A stretch of 64,000 nucleotides of DNA from an uncultured Rhodopila sp. (GCF_903915725.1 NZ_CAIWTY010000079.1:38138-102137); one strand, 5' to 3'. Shown: positions 7,854 through 17,177, counted from the first letter of the stretch. A program made the numbers and translations. Notes: generated by a model not told the origin, from the sequence alone.

Positions 7854-8720
7854 ATGATCCGGTACCTGGCGACGGCCGCGATGGCCTTGCTGACGCTGCA
7901 GACAGCGTGTTCCGCGGATGCGCCGGGCGAGCAGCAGACCTTGGTCGATCGCGCCGCGCTGACGGTGTCGGACATGATGACGCAGACCGCGGCCAAGGAT
8001 CCCAAGACCATGTTGCGCAAGGCCAAGGGGGTGTTCATCTGCCCGCGCAACTTCAGGGCCGCCTTCTTCTTCGCCGGCTCGGGCGGACATTGCGTGCTGC
8101 TGAGCCGCGCCGGCAACGGCACATGGTCCTACCCGGCGTTCTTCACGATCGTCAGCGGCGGCATGGGCTTCCAGTTCGGCATCGAGGACAACGAGCTGCT
8201 GCTGCTGGTCCTGACGGACAAAGGCCTGGATGCCGTCATCGACCACCAGTTCAAGTTCGGTGCCGACGCTTCGATCGCGGTGGCGACGTTCGGGGCCGGC
8301 ATCAACGGTTCGACCACGGCAGCCGTGGGCGCGGACATTGTCGCCTATACGGCGTCGCGCGGGCTGTACGGCGGGATCGGGCTGGAGGGCAGCTCGATGT
8401 CGACGGATACCGACTCGAACCAGCGCTACTACGGCCAGGCCTACGCCGCCCGGCAGATCGTGGTGCAGATGCAGGGCAGCAACCCCGGAGCCGATCCATT
8501 GAGGGACTTGCTGACGAAATATGGTTCGAGCGATGCAGGCCCCGGCCCGGCAGTCTCCCCGCCGCAGCAACAGCAGCAGCAGCAGCAGCCGGGCTATGCG
8601 CCGGCTTACCCGTCCTATCCGCAGCAGGGTGGCCAGCCGACACCGCTTGCGCCGGGCAGCGCGCCCGCGGGCGGACGGCCTCCGGTCCAGGAGCAAAATC
8701 TGACGCCCCCCTCGCGCTGA
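7854..8720 (+). CDS. SYLF-domain (Ysc84-like) lipid-binding protein with Gln-rich tail
   Basis: The 288-residue protein resembles the SYLF/Ysc84 family: MLRKAKGVFICPRNFRAAFF, SRAGNGTWSYPAFFTI and FGADASIAVATFG are typical. In eukaryotes the fold binds phosphoinositides; in bacteria the role is unknown. A hydrophobic leader ends LLTLQTAC at Cys19, a possible but imperfect lipobox (Gln at -3), so it may be a lipoprotein. After the domain, from about residue 235, the tail is low complexity: eight Gln encoded mostly by CAG, then Pro/Tyr/Gly-rich sequence. The start at 7854 follows AGGGGGAG; an in-frame ATG 78 bases upstream is less likely because it hides the leader. Confidence 0.85.
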   Translation: MIRYLATAAMALLTLQTACSADAPGEQQTLVDRAALTVSDMMTQTAAKDPKTMLRKAKGVFICPRNFRAAFFFAGSGGHCVLLSRAGNGTWSYPAFFTIVSGGMGFQFGIEDNELLLLVLTDKGLDAVIDHQFKFGADASIAVATFGAGINGSTTAAVGADIVAYTASRGLYGGIGLEGSSMSTDTDSNQRYYGQAYAARQIVVQMQGSNPGADPLRDLLTKYGSSDAGPGPAVSPPQQQQQQQQPGYAPAYPSYPQQGGQPTPLAPGSAPAGGRPPVQEQNLTPPSR

Positions 8721-8828
8721 TGCTGTAGCCGGACGCCCCTCCGCCGTGTCTTCGCCCGGCTCGTCCGGCGAACAGAATCGCTGTCCCCTCGGCTGGCGAA
8801 GGCCGATGCTTGCCTGTAGGCTCACGGC

Positions 8829-9311
8829 ATGGCCAAGCCTTTCTGGAAGACCAAGCCGCTGCGGGAGATGACCCGGGACGAATGGGAATCCCTGTGTGAC
8901 GGTTGCGGCCGCTGCTGCCTGCACAAGCTGCGGCACGAGGACGACAACAGCCTGACGTTCACCAACATCGCCTGCCGGCTGCTGCACCTGGAAACCTGCC
9001 AGTGCACCGACTACGCCAGGCGGCAGCGCCGGGTTCCCGATTGCGTCAGCCTGACTCCTGAGACCTTGCAGGAAATCGACTGGCTGCCGCCCTCCTGCGC
9101 CTATGTCCGGCTGCGCGACGGCAAGTCCCTCGCCTGGTGGCACCCGTTGGTGTCGGGCGATCCGGAGACCGTGCATCAGGCCGGCGTCTCGATCCGCGGG
9201 CGCGCGATCAATGAGCGCTGGGCCGGCCAGCTGGAGGATCACGCGGTCGATTGGCCCGGCAAGCGGCCGCGTGCGCGGCGCCCCAAACCCGAGGTCGAGG
9301 AGGAGACGTGA
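8829..9311 (+). CDS. YcgN/UPF0260 family cysteine-cluster protein
   Basis: The 160-residue product matches the YcgN family of putative metal-binding proteins (CxxCxxCC-type cluster). The cluster reads CDGCGRCCLHKL at about residues 23-34, with further conserved cysteines in CRLLHLETCQCTDY and PPSCAYVRL. The likely ligand is an Fe-S cluster or zinc; function is unknown. The C-terminus is basic then acidic (KRPRARRPKPEVEEE). Its stop codon overlaps the start of the next gene (TGATG), so the two are translationally coupled, although no functional link is known. Confidence 0.9.
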   Translation: MAKPFWKTKPLREMTRDEWESLCDGCGRCCLHKLRHEDDNSLTFTNIACRLLHLETCQCTDYARRQRRVPDCVSLTPETLQEIDWLPPSCAYVRLRDGKSLAWWHPLVSGDPETVHQAGVSIRGRAINERWAGQLEDHAVDWPGKRPRARRPKPEVEEET

Positions 9312-10231
9312 TGCTGAAGAACGCGCTTTACGGCGGCATCAACGCCGCCGTCGTCACCGCGATGAACGGCGATCTATCCGTGGATCTTGACCGCATGGCG
9401 GGGCATTGCCGCTGGCTGCTGGCCAATGGCTGCAACGGCCTGGCGGTGCTCGGCACCACCGGAGAGGCGAACAGCCTTGGGATCGGCGAGCGAATCGCGG
9501 TGCTGGATGGTCTCACCGCACGCGGCATTCCGGCGGCGAAGATGTTGCCGGGGACCGGCACCACGGCGATCACCGATACCGTGCTGCTGACCCGCAAGGC
9601 GGAGGAACTCGGCTGCCGCGGCGCGCTGCTGCTGCCGCCGTTCTACTACAAGAACCCCTCGGAGGACGGGCTGTTGGCGTATTTCAATGAGGTCATCCAG
9701 CGGGTCGCCGGCGACATCCGGATCTACCTATATAATTTCCCGCAGCAATCGGCGATCCCGTTCTCGGTCGGCTTCATCGCGCGTCTGCTGACGGCCAACC
9801 CCGGCAAAGTGAAGGGCATCAAGGACAGCTCCGGCATTTATGAGAACGGGCTGTCCTATGTCGAAGCCTTCGCCCGCGACGGGTTCGAGGTCTATGCCGG
9901 CGATGATTCGCTGCTGAAGCCGCTGCTGGACAAGGGGAGCGCCGGGTCGATCACCGCCGCGTCCAACGTCAACTGCGCGCTGGGCGCCGAGGTTTACGGC
10001 AACCGGGACAACCCCAGGGGTGCGGCGGCGCAGGAGATGCTGTCGGCCACCCGCAAGGCGGTGATCTCGGTGCCGCTGATTCCGGGCCTGAAGGCGCTGG
10101 TGGCGCGACATACCGGCGATGACAGCTGGCTGAACATCCGCCCGCCGCATCTGAAACTGACCGCCGAGCAGATGGCGGCGCTGTTCAAAGCGTTCGACGC
10201 CAGCGGGTTCCGGTTGAGCAAGGGGGCCTGA
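9311..10231 (+). CDS. Dihydrodipicolinate synthase/N-acetylneuraminate lyase family protein
   Basis: The 306-residue TIM-barrel class I aldolase carries the family's GTTGE pyruvate-binding loop (48-52), the catalytic tyrosine in YNFP (Tyr141) and the Schiff-base lysine in VKGIKDSSG (Lys171). It probably condenses or cleaves a 2-keto acid. It is unlikely to be the main lysine-pathway DapA: YNFP replaces the usual YNVP and it sits outside a lysine cluster. Other members of the family act on sialic acid, 2-keto-3-deoxysugars or hydroxyproline products, and the substrate here cannot be assigned. The start overlaps the upstream stop. Confidence 0.88.
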   Translation: MLKNALYGGINAAVVTAMNGDLSVDLDRMAGHCRWLLANGCNGLAVLGTTGEANSLGIGERIAVLDGLTARGIPAAKMLPGTGTTAITDTVLLTRKAEELGCRGALLLPPFYYKNPSEDGLLAYFNEVIQRVAGDIRIYLYNFPQQSAIPFSVGFIARLLTANPGKVKGIKDSSGIYENGLSYVEAFARDGFEVYAGDDSLLKPLLDKGSAGSITAASNVNCALGAEVYGNRDNPRGAAAQEMLSATRKAVISVPLIPGLKALVARHTGDDSWLNIRPPHLKLTAEQMAALFKAFDASGFRLSKGA

Positions 10232-10275
10232 AATGGGCTGTACTGGCGTGGCGGATACAAATCGGTCCCGTCAGA

Positions 10276-11034
10276 TCACCAGACCCGCATCGCCGATCGG
10301 CCGCGGCGCAGAAGACCGAGGGTGGCGATCCCGCTGAGGAGGATCAACGCCGAAGCAGGTTCCGGAACCGCAACCGGCGCCAGGTTGCCGGTTCCCGATG
10401 TCAACTCCGTGCCGACGAGAGCCGACAGGCCCGAATTGAAGACCAGCTCGACCGCGCTGATCGAGGTTCCGAGAAAGTTCCGGATGGTGAAAACGATCGA
10501 TCCGACAGCGACGGGCGACTTATTGACGTTTGTGGAGCAGACATTGTTGGGACACGTCGCACTGCCAATCAATCCGTAGTCGTCCCCACCGTTCCCCTTG
10601 GTGAAGCTTTCGGACGAGAATGCGCCAGCGCCGATTGCGCTGATCCCATAGCTGTAGGTACTGCCGCCCGCTGGTGCCACCGTGCTTTTCATCTGCCAGC
10701 CGCCGGTATAATCGACGTTGCTGCTGACGGTCGAATTGGCCAGCGACTTTGTTGCGGTTGCCGACGGCAGCAACGTGCCCGGTGCGGATGTGTTGGTGTT
10801 GAAGAAGACAGCGTCCAGGATGCTGCTGTTGGCCGATGTCGTGCCGGAGTTGGTGACAATAAGCGTCAATGTCGTGCCGCTCAGACTGAAGCTGGCACTC
10901 GCATTTGCGGTGTTGGTGGTCCCCGGGATCGGAACCGCGCTTGCGCTGAAAACCGAACTGGACTGAGCGAGCGAGACATTGGCGTGCAGCAGAACGCCCC
11001 AGAGCAGGACAATCAAACAGCGCAGAAGCGTCAT
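10276..11034 (-). CDS. PEP-CTERM sorting-domain exported protein
   Basis: The 252-residue secreted protein has a leader (CLIVLLWGVLLHANVSLAQS), a Ser/Thr/Asn-rich beta-sandwich-like body and a C-terminal sorting signal: VPEPASALILLSGIATLG followed by LLRRGRS. PEP-CTERM proteins are processed by an exosortase and usually end at the cell surface or in exopolysaccharide. Base composition is lower in GC than in the neighbours. ATG 11034 follows a GGGGGTAAG stretch; an in-frame ATG 57 bases upstream would lengthen the leader. No exosortase gene is in the window; a second PEP-CTERM protein lies at 57902-58489. Confidence 0.85.
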   Translation of the reverse strand: MTLLRCLIVLLWGVLLHANVSLAQSSSVFSASAVPIPGTTNTANASASFSLSGTTLTLIVTNSGTTSANSSILDAVFFNTNTSAPGTLLPSATATKSLANSTVSSNVDYTGGWQMKSTVAPAGGSTYSYGISAIGAGAFSSESFTKGNGGDDYGLIGSATCPNNVCSTNVNKSPVAVGSIVFTIRNFLGTSISAVELVFNSGLSALVGTELTSGTGNLAPVAVPEPASALILLSGIATLGLLRRGRSAMRVW

Positions 11035-11171
11035 GGCCTTACCCCCGGATATCGTGGACCGAACGACGGTCGGTACGATTGCAACGATCATCCCGCTTGT
11101 TGCATAGGAAAACGATTCTGCTCAAGCAACATATAAATAATCTTAAAATGTCGCTTTCATGAGAACGGCGC

Positions 11172-14100
11172 CTATCCCGCCGCCGGCAAATCCCGCCGGA
11201 ACGCCACGACATTGCTGCGAGCGTCGTTCGCGCCGATCGCTTCGCGCAGCGTCGCCGCCAGCTTATCCGGCCGGAACGGCTTCAGCACCACTGGCCGCCC
11301 GCCGATATGGTCCAGCGCCTTTGTGTCGGCATAGCCGGTGATGAACACTGTCGGAACATCCGGCCGCCGCGCCTCGGCTTGCCGGGCGAGTTCCACGCCA
11401 TTCATCCCCGGCATGGCAAAGTCGAACAGATGCAGGTCGAACTCTGCCCCGCGCGCCAGAAGCTCCAGCGCCGCCGCGCCGCTGGCAGCCGGAGTGACAT
11501 GGTAGCCAAGGTCTTCAAGCATGCAGGCCGTCACCTCGCGCACGTCGGGGTCGTCGTCCACCAGCAGCACGCGTGGTTGCCCCGGTTCGGCCGATGCCGC
11601 GGGGGCATCCGCCTCCGCCGCCTGATGCGGCACCTGCTCGGCACGCGGCAGATACACCCTGACCGACGTCCCCTCCCCGACCCGCGACTCGATCCGCACA
11701 CCGCCGCCGGACTGCTTGGCGAAGCCGTACACCTGGGCAAGGCCCAGTCCCGACCCCTTGCCCGGCCCCTTGGTGGTGAAAAACGGCTCGAACGCGTGTT
11801 CCAGAACCTCCGGCGTCATCCCGGTGCCGGCATCGCTGACCGTGATCGCCACATACTCCCCGGCCTCCGGCTCGTGCGGCGACCGTGGCGGGCCGAGCGT
11901 TACGTTCGCTGTCTCGATCGTCAGCGCCCCGCCCACCGGCATCGCATCGCGCGCATTGATCGCCAGATTCAGCACTACCAGTTCCAGTTGCGCCTGATCC
12001 GCCAACGCCGGCCACACATCGGCGGTCAAGACGATCTCCAGCCGGACCGTGCCGCCGAGCGTGCCGCGCAGCAGCTCGCTCATATTCAGAACCGCCTCGT
12101 TCAAATCGGTCGGCTTCGGCGCCAGCCGCTGCTTGCGCGCAAACGCCAGGAGCTGGGCGGTCAACGTTGCCCCGCGCTGCGCAGCGGTCCGGATCATCCC
12201 GAGCCGCCGGGACGTCGCGGGATGGTCCGGGTCATGGTCGATCAGTTCGACCGCACCCGTAACCACCGTCAGCAGGTTGTTGAAATCATGCGCGACGCCG
12301 GAGGTCAGCTGCCCGACCGCCTCCAGCCGCTGCATCTGGCGCAAATCGGCCTCGATCCGCTCCCGCTCCTCGATCTGCGCACGCAGCGCGCTGTTCGCCC
12401 GGGTGATCTCCTCGCGCGCGGTTTTGTCGCCGGTGACGTCGCGGCCAATGCCGATCATGCTGTCGCGGTTCAGGTCGGGCGAAAGTGTCCAGGCGATCCA
12501 GAGGTATCGGCCGTCCGCGGCGCGGATCCGGTTCTCGAAGCGCACCGGCATCCGCGTCCGGCGCATTTCCAGCACCTTCGCCATCGAAACGGCGACGTCG
12601 TCCGGGTGGGTGATGGACTGATACTCAAGCGACAGCAATTCCGCTTCGAGGTAGCCCAGCAGGCGCGTCCATGACGGGCTGATCCGCAGCAGATTGCCGT
12701 CATAGCCGGCTGCCACAAGCAGATCCTCGCTGAGTTCCCAAAGGCGGTCGCGCTCGGCGGTGCGTTCGACAACCACGCGCTCCAGGGTTTCATTTGCGGT
12801 CCGCAATGCCTGCCGTGCCCGCTGCCGCAGCTTCGCGGTCGCCAGATTGGACTTCACCCGCGCCAGCAATTCGCGCGCGGCGAAGGGCTTGACGATGTAG
12901 TCGTCCGCCTCCGCCTCCAGCCCGCCGGCCTGATCCCCCTCCCCGGCCCGCGCCGACAGCAGGATCACAGGCAGATCGTGCAGCCGGGAATCGCCGCGGA
13001 TCGCGCGCAGCAGACCGAGGCCGTCGAGCCGCGGCATCATGACGTCGCTCAGCACAAGGTCGGGAACAACCGTCTCCAGCATCCCAAGGGCGGCTTGCCC
13101 GTCCCCGGCCACGATCACCCGGTGTCCCGCCGATCCGAGCAATCTGCGGACATAGCCGCGCATGTCGGCATTGTCCTCGGCCAGCAGGATGGTCGCCGCC
13201 TCGCCGCCCGGTTCCGAGCGCCCGTCGGTGGGGTCTTCGTCCAGCCAGGACGATACCTCGTCGAGGAACGCGGCCCCGCCGGCACCGTCCGGCAGGTTGC
13301 CCGGCTCCTCACTGATCCGGTCCTGCGGTAAATGCGCGCGGCCGAAGGGGATGCGAACGGTGAAGGCCGAGCCCGCGTCCGGTGTGCTCCCCGCCACGAC
13401 CGAGCCGCCATGCAGTTGGATCAGATCGGAAACCAGGGCCAGGCCGATGCCCGTCCCCTCATGGCTGCGGCCGCGCGTGCCCTCGATGCGGTGGAAGCGC
13501 TCGAAAACATGCGGCAGATCGTCCGCGGCGATGCCGATGCCGGTGTCGCTCACCGTCAGGACCGCGGCGCCATCCTGCTCCGACAGGTCCACACGCACGC
13601 CGCCGCTGAGGGTGAACTTGAACGCGTTCGACAGCAGGTTGAGAACGATCTTCTCCCACATGCCGGTATCGACATAGACCGGCTGCGGCAGAGGGTTGAG
13701 GTTCAACGCGAAGTCCAGCCCGGCGCGCCGCATCGCCGATTCGAAACTGGATGCCAGCTCCCGGGTCAGCCGGCACAGATCGGTTGGCCGGTAACGCGCG
13801 GCCAGCCGTCCGGCTTCGATGCGGGAGAAATCCAGCAGCGCATTCACCAGCCGCTGCAGGCGCAAGGCGTTGCGGTTGCCGGTCTCGACCAGCGGCCGCA
13901 CCTCCGCCAGCGTCGTCGAGCCGGGCTTGCCGAGAATTTCCTCCAGTGGCCCCAGCATCAAGGTCAGCGGCGTGCGGAACTCATGGCTGATGTTGCTGAA
14001 GAACGCGGTTTTCGCCCGGTCCAGCTCGGCCAGCGCCTCGGCGCGGCGGCGTTCCTCCTCATAGGCGCGGGCTTTGCCGACGGCGGTAGCGACCTGGCCG

Positions 14101-15047
14101 GCGACCAGTTCGGCGAAGCCGCGCATCTCCTCCAGCGGCCGGTGCGGGTTGAGGCCGGCGAGCATGAACCCGGCGGCGCGGGTGCCGCCCGTGTTCAGTG
14201 GCAGCAACGCAACCCGCTCGGGCTGACTGGACCAGGGTCCGGCCGGGAGCGTGCCGAAGGTGTCCGCCGGATTTTCGACCAACACGGTTTCGCTGCCGTT
14301 GACCACGGCGGCATACAGCAGCGCCCCTTCGGCGGTATCGAGGCGGATCACCTCCGGACAGGCCGGGCTGCCGGGTTCGAGAGCCGCCGAACCGGCGAGG
14401 CGAGCGAGGTTGCCGTCGTCATCGACCAGATACAGCGCGGCGAAGGGCAGATCGCGGCGGCCGATCTCGGCGATGCTGGCAATGGCGCGGGTACAGGCGC
14501 AGGCGGCTGAACTCATGTCCGCCGCCTGCTCGGCGATGTCGCGCAGCAGGTTCAGCCGGCGCGCGCCGATGACGCGTTCGGTCGTCTCGATGACCGGGCA
14601 GAACACGCCGCCGATGCCGCCGGTTTCGTCGCGGATCGGGCTGTAGGAGAAGCAGAAGTAACACTCCTCGTCGAAGCCGCGCCGGTGCAGCAGCAGCAGG
14701 AGATCCTCGGCCCGCGTAGCCTCGCCGCGGCTCATGACGCCGCCGAGCATCGGGCCGATGACGTCCCAGATCTCCGGCCAGACGTCGCGGGCAGCCGCCC
14801 CGAGGGCGGCGGGGTGCTTGGCGCCGAGGATCTCGGCGTAGGAATCGTTGTACAGCTTTGCCAGATCGGCCCCCCACCAGATCAGGATGGGAAAAGCGCA
14901 GTTCAGGCAGGTGCTGACGGAGGTGCGGAGGCTTTGCGGCCAGGTTTCCGGTCGCCCGAGCGGGGTGCGCGACCAGTCGCGGGCGCGCATGAGCGCACCC
15001 GTCTCTCCGCCGCCGGCCAGGAAGTCGTATTCGCTGCCCACTGCCAA
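11172..15047 (-). CDS. Multi-domain hybrid histidine kinase with two kinase cores and two receivers
   Basis: At 1291 residues this soluble sensor carries, in order: a PAS-like N-terminus (about 25-165), a GAF-like domain (about 165-330), HisKA with SHEFRTPLTL (His355), HATPase (460-570), a receiver (618-735, phosphoacceptor Asp668 in LSDVMMP), a PAS domain (770-880), a second HisKA-like helix with GVAHDFNNLLTVV (His920), a second HATPase and a C-terminal receiver with FDFAMPGMNG. No membrane segment is visible. The start is TTG, chosen because GGAGGAAA lies seven bases before it; a GTG six bases further in is possible. No separate response regulator or target gene is adjacent. Confidence 0.9.
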   Translation of the reverse strand: MAVGSEYDFLAGGGETGALMRARDWSRTPLGRPETWPQSLRTSVSTCLNCAFPILIWWGADLAKLYNDSYAEILGAKHPAALGAAARDVWPEIWDVIGPMLGGVMSRGEATRAEDLLLLLHRRGFDEECYFCFSYSPIRDETGGIGGVFCPVIETTERVIGARRLNLLRDIAEQAADMSSAACACTRAIASIAEIGRRDLPFAALYLVDDDGNLARLAGSAALEPGSPACPEVIRLDTAEGALLYAAVVNGSETVLVENPADTFGTLPAGPWSSQPERVALLPLNTGGTRAAGFMLAGLNPHRPLEEMRGFAELVAGQVATAVGKARAYEEERRRAEALAELDRAKTAFFSNISHEFRTPLTLMLGPLEEILGKPGSTTLAEVRPLVETGNRNALRLQRLVNALLDFSRIEAGRLAARYRPTDLCRLTRELASSFESAMRRAGLDFALNLNPLPQPVYVDTGMWEKIVLNLLSNAFKFTLSGGVRVDLSEQDGAAVLTVSDTGIGIAADDLPHVFERFHRIEGTRGRSHEGTGIGLALVSDLIQLHGGSVVAGSTPDAGSAFTVRIPFGRAHLPQDRISEEPGNLPDGAGGAAFLDEVSSWLDEDPTDGRSEPGGEAATILLAEDNADMRGYVRRLLGSAGHRVIVAGDGQAALGMLETVVPDLVLSDVMMPRLDGLGLLRAIRGDSRLHDLPVILLSARAGEGDQAGGLEAEADDYIVKPFAARELLARVKSNLATAKLRQRARQALRTANETLERVVVERTAERDRLWELSEDLLVAAGYDGNLLRISPSWTRLLGYLEAELLSLEYQSITHPDDVAVSMAKVLEMRRTRMPVRFENRIRAADGRYLWIAWTLSPDLNRDSMIGIGRDVTGDKTAREEITRANSALRAQIEERERIEADLRQMQRLEAVGQLTSGVAHDFNNLLTVVTGAVELIDHDPDHPATSRRLGMIRTAAQRGATLTAQLLAFARKQRLAPKPTDLNEAVLNMSELLRGTLGGTVRLEIVLTADVWPALADQAQLELVVLNLAINARDAMPVGGALTIETANVTLGPPRSPHEPEAGEYVAITVSDAGTGMTPEVLEHAFEPFFTTKGPGKGSGLGLAQVYGFAKQSGGGVRIESRVGEGTSVRVYLPRAEQVPHQAAEADAPAASAEPGQPRVLLVDDDPDVREVTACMLEDLGYHVTPAASGAAALELLARGAEFDLHLFDFAMPGMNGVELARQAEARRPDVPTVFITGYADTKALDHIGGRPVVLKPFRPDKLAATLREAIGANDARSNVVAFRRDLPAAG

Positions 15048-15308
15048 CTCGTTTCCTCCAACGACGCCTTTAGATCAGCGTGGCACGCTGGCCTATCGGT
15101 CGTTGGTTGCCATTGGCGTGCCTTTCGCACTTGTTACCCGGCAGCGCCGGGAGGTCATGAGCGCACCGTCCGCGCTGTTTCGGAAAACAGACCTCCCGCT
15201 ACCGCAGGCGTGATGCTAATCCGTCCGATCAGAGACGATCCACCGTCGCCCGGATCGGCGCGTTGCCCCGCGCGCCCGGAACACCGCTGCCAAGCCAAGG
15301 ACCCGAAG

Positions 15309-16250
15309 ATGCGCGTTGACGGTTATGAATTCATGGTGGATTCCGCAACGAAATTCTTTAACACGATCCGGGTATTCGGCTGGTTTCACCATCCGACAGA
15401 TTGCCTTTCCGGCGTTCAGCTTATCGACCCCGAACAGATCGCGGTGATATCCGAGGTTGGCTGCCACCATGCGGGAGTGGCACCCAACCTTGGTTCTGAG
15501 AATGGAAAGGGTTTCCTACTGCAATCGCTCCGCCGGACCGACACGTTGGCCGCGGACACTGAAATTGAGTTCCGCACCGTAACCGGATGGACCAGGCGCG
15601 TTTTGCTGGCAGAGCTTTGCGCCGATCGGATCAGCCGCTATCCCGGTATTCAGTTGGATCGCGTTTTCGTGGATGCCGTCAATAGTATTCCTGAAGCCCG
15701 GGTATTGGATATCGGCGGACGGGCCCGCAGCAAGATTGCTCGCGGCGCGGAATTCAATGCGGCGGAGTATGTTGTTTTCGATGTCATGGATGGCGACAAT
15801 GTCAATGTCGTCGGTGATGCACATCAGCTTGCCGCCTACTTTCCGGCAAACCATTTTGATGCGGTTTTGTCCACGAGCGTGTTCGAACATCTCCTGATGC
15901 CCTGGGCTGTCGTCGCTCAGATGTCGCGGGTACTGAAGACCGGGGGTATCGGCCTTATAGCAACGCATCAAACACTTGGACTACACGATATGCCATGGGA
16001 CTTCTGGCGGTTTTCCGACACCGCCTGGGACGCGTTGTTCAATCGCCATACTGGCTTTGAGATTCTGCAACGAACGCTCGACTTCGATCAATACGTGCTG
16101 CCCGTCGTTATGCGGCCGTCAAAGGAAGACGCCGAGCAATCCCTCGGGTTTGAAGGCTCGGCTGTCTACGTGCGGAAAGTCGGACCGTGCAGGATGGCCT
16201 GGGACCTGACGGTCGGGGATGTAATTACGACGGCCTATCCCCTGACCTGA
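15309..16250 (+). CDS. Class I SAM-dependent methyltransferase-domain protein
   Basis: The 313-residue protein has an N-terminal region of about 115 residues without a recognised domain, then a Rossmann methyltransferase core: motif I ARVLDIGGRARS, an acidic motif II (VVFDVMDGD), motif IV FDAVLSTSVFEHLLMPW, and LKTGGIGLIATHQT. HQTLGLHDMPWDFWRF resembles methyltransferases seen near glycosyltransferases. The substrate is unknown. AAGGA lies seven bases before the ATG; the frame is open upstream, but an earlier ATG at 15212 has no better site. Base composition is clearly less GC-rich than the surroundings, suggesting acquisition. The 3' end overlaps the convergent gene by 26 bases. Confidence 0.8.
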   Translation: MRVDGYEFMVDSATKFFNTIRVFGWFHHPTDCLSGVQLIDPEQIAVISEVGCHHAGVAPNLGSENGKGFLLQSLRRTDTLAADTEIEFRTVTGWTRRVLLAELCADRISRYPGIQLDRVFVDAVNSIPEARVLDIGGRARSKIARGAEFNAAEYVVFDVMDGDNVNVVGDAHQLAAYFPANHFDAVLSTSVFEHLLMPWAVVAQMSRVLKTGGIGLIATHQTLGLHDMPWDFWRFSDTAWDALFNRHTGFEILQRTLDFDQYVLPVVMRPSKEDAEQSLGFEGSAVYVRKVGPCRMAWDLTVGDVITTAYPLT

Positions 16251-16779
16251 CAGCCGCGTCGCTTCGACCGGTTTCTCGGTCTGCGTCGCCTGTTTCAACC
16301 GTCGTTGCGCCGGCAGCCCGGAGGATCGCCTCCGCCGCGGACTGCTTTTCCGGCGTTTTGGCCCGGACAGTCAGGATCAGGTCGCCGTCTGCCGCCCGGG
16401 CATCCCGATCCTGCTGTTCAGCCTTATTGGCGGCGGCATGCACCGCGAAGGTGGAACCTCCGGCTGCACCCCCGGCGGCCACCGCCGCCGCGACCGCGGG
16501 CGCCGCGGCGCCACCGGATGCGATGGTCACTCCGGCCGCCGCCAGCGCCGCCGCCGTGCCCGCCAGGCTCGCGCCAAGGGTGCGGGACTGGCGCGCGTCC
16601 TCTTCGGTCGATGCGGGCCGCGATTCCGCCGCCAGCGGGTTTGACGCGCCGGTAGCGGACGGCAGACTTATGTCCGCGCGGTCAAAACCGGATACCGACA
16701 ATTTGCCGACTGCATCCTGCATAAGATCCGCATCCGCGAAGCGCGCCCGAATCTGCCGCGGTTCCGCCCTTTCGGTCAT
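16225..16779 (-). CDS. Hypothetical protein with glycine/alanine-rich membrane segment, paired with KGG protein
   Basis: The 184-residue protein is not confidently recognised. The N-terminus (RARFADADLMQDAVGKLSVS) and C-terminus (ILTVRAKTPEKQSAAEAILR) look like two halves of a ferredoxin-like fold, separated by an Ala/Gly-rich hydrophobic stretch of about 50 residues (residues 68-118). Proteins with this layout are often annotated as general stress proteins. It lies 32 bases downstream of the KGG-repeat gene on the same strand, so a stress-related role is a reasonable inference. Its 3' end overlaps the methyltransferase gene on the other strand. Confidence 0.7.
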   Translation of the reverse strand: MTERAEPRQIRARFADADLMQDAVGKLSVSGFDRADISLPSATGASNPLAAESRPASTEEDARQSRTLGASLAGTAAALAAAGVTIASGGAAAPAVAAAVAAGGAAGGSTFAVHAAANKAEQQDRDARAADGDLILTVRAKTPEKQSAAEAILRAAGATTVETGDADRETGRSDAAVRSGDRPS

Positions 16780-16811
16780 ATCGATATCCTTACTTGCCCG
16801 CGCCGCGGAGT

Positions 16812-17177
16812 TCAGTGGGAGGCGTGGCCGCCCTTTTTTCCCGCGGCAGAGGCCTTTTCGCGGTCCTCGGCGAAGTTGCCGGGGTTATGTTCGGCACCTT
16901 TCTTGCTGCCGCCCGATCCTGCATGGCTGGACTGGCCGCCTTTTTTCCCGGCGGCGGAGGCTTTCTCGCGATCCTCGGCGAAATTGCCGGAGCCATGCTC
17001 GGCGCCGCCGCTGCCATGGCTGGCCTGACCGCCCTTGCGTCCCGCTTCCGCGGCGCGTTCGCGATCATTGGCAAAATTGCCGGAGCTGTGCTGGCCGCCA
17101 ACCTGGCCGGCGCGCGAGGCTTTTTCGCGGTCTTCGGCGAAATTGCCGGGGTTTCCACTATGAGGTTGCTGAGCCAT
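16812..17177 (-). CDS. KGG-repeat stress-induced hydrophilic protein
   Basis: The 121-residue protein consists of four copies of a roughly 18-residue unit: GNFAEDREKASRAGQVGGQ, GNFANDRERAAEAGRKGGQ, then two of the form GNFAEDREKASAAGKKGG. This is the KGG (stress-induced acidophilic repeat) motif of GsiB- and con-10-like proteins, linked to desiccation and starvation tolerance. Copies are separated by His/Ser/Gly linkers. It contains no cysteine or membrane segment. An AGGAAA site precedes the ATG. It is the first gene of a two-gene unit with the 184-residue protein. Confidence 0.9.
   Translation of the reverse strand: MAQQPHSGNPGNFAEDREKASRAGQVGGQHSSGNFANDRERAAEAGRKGGQASHGSGGAEHGSGNFAEDREKASAAGKKGGQSSHAGSGGSKKGAEHNPGNFAEDREKASAAGKKGGHASH

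Noticed and set aside
6801..9242. An open frame of 813 codons on the minus strand
   Set aside because: Only the last 288 codons encode the binding protein. The upstream part is Arg/Ala-rich and runs antisense to the SYLF and YcgN-like genes.
9311..10231. Assignment of the aldolase as the lysine-pathway DapA
   Set aside because: YNFP in place of YNVP and no lysine genes nearby; kept at family level.
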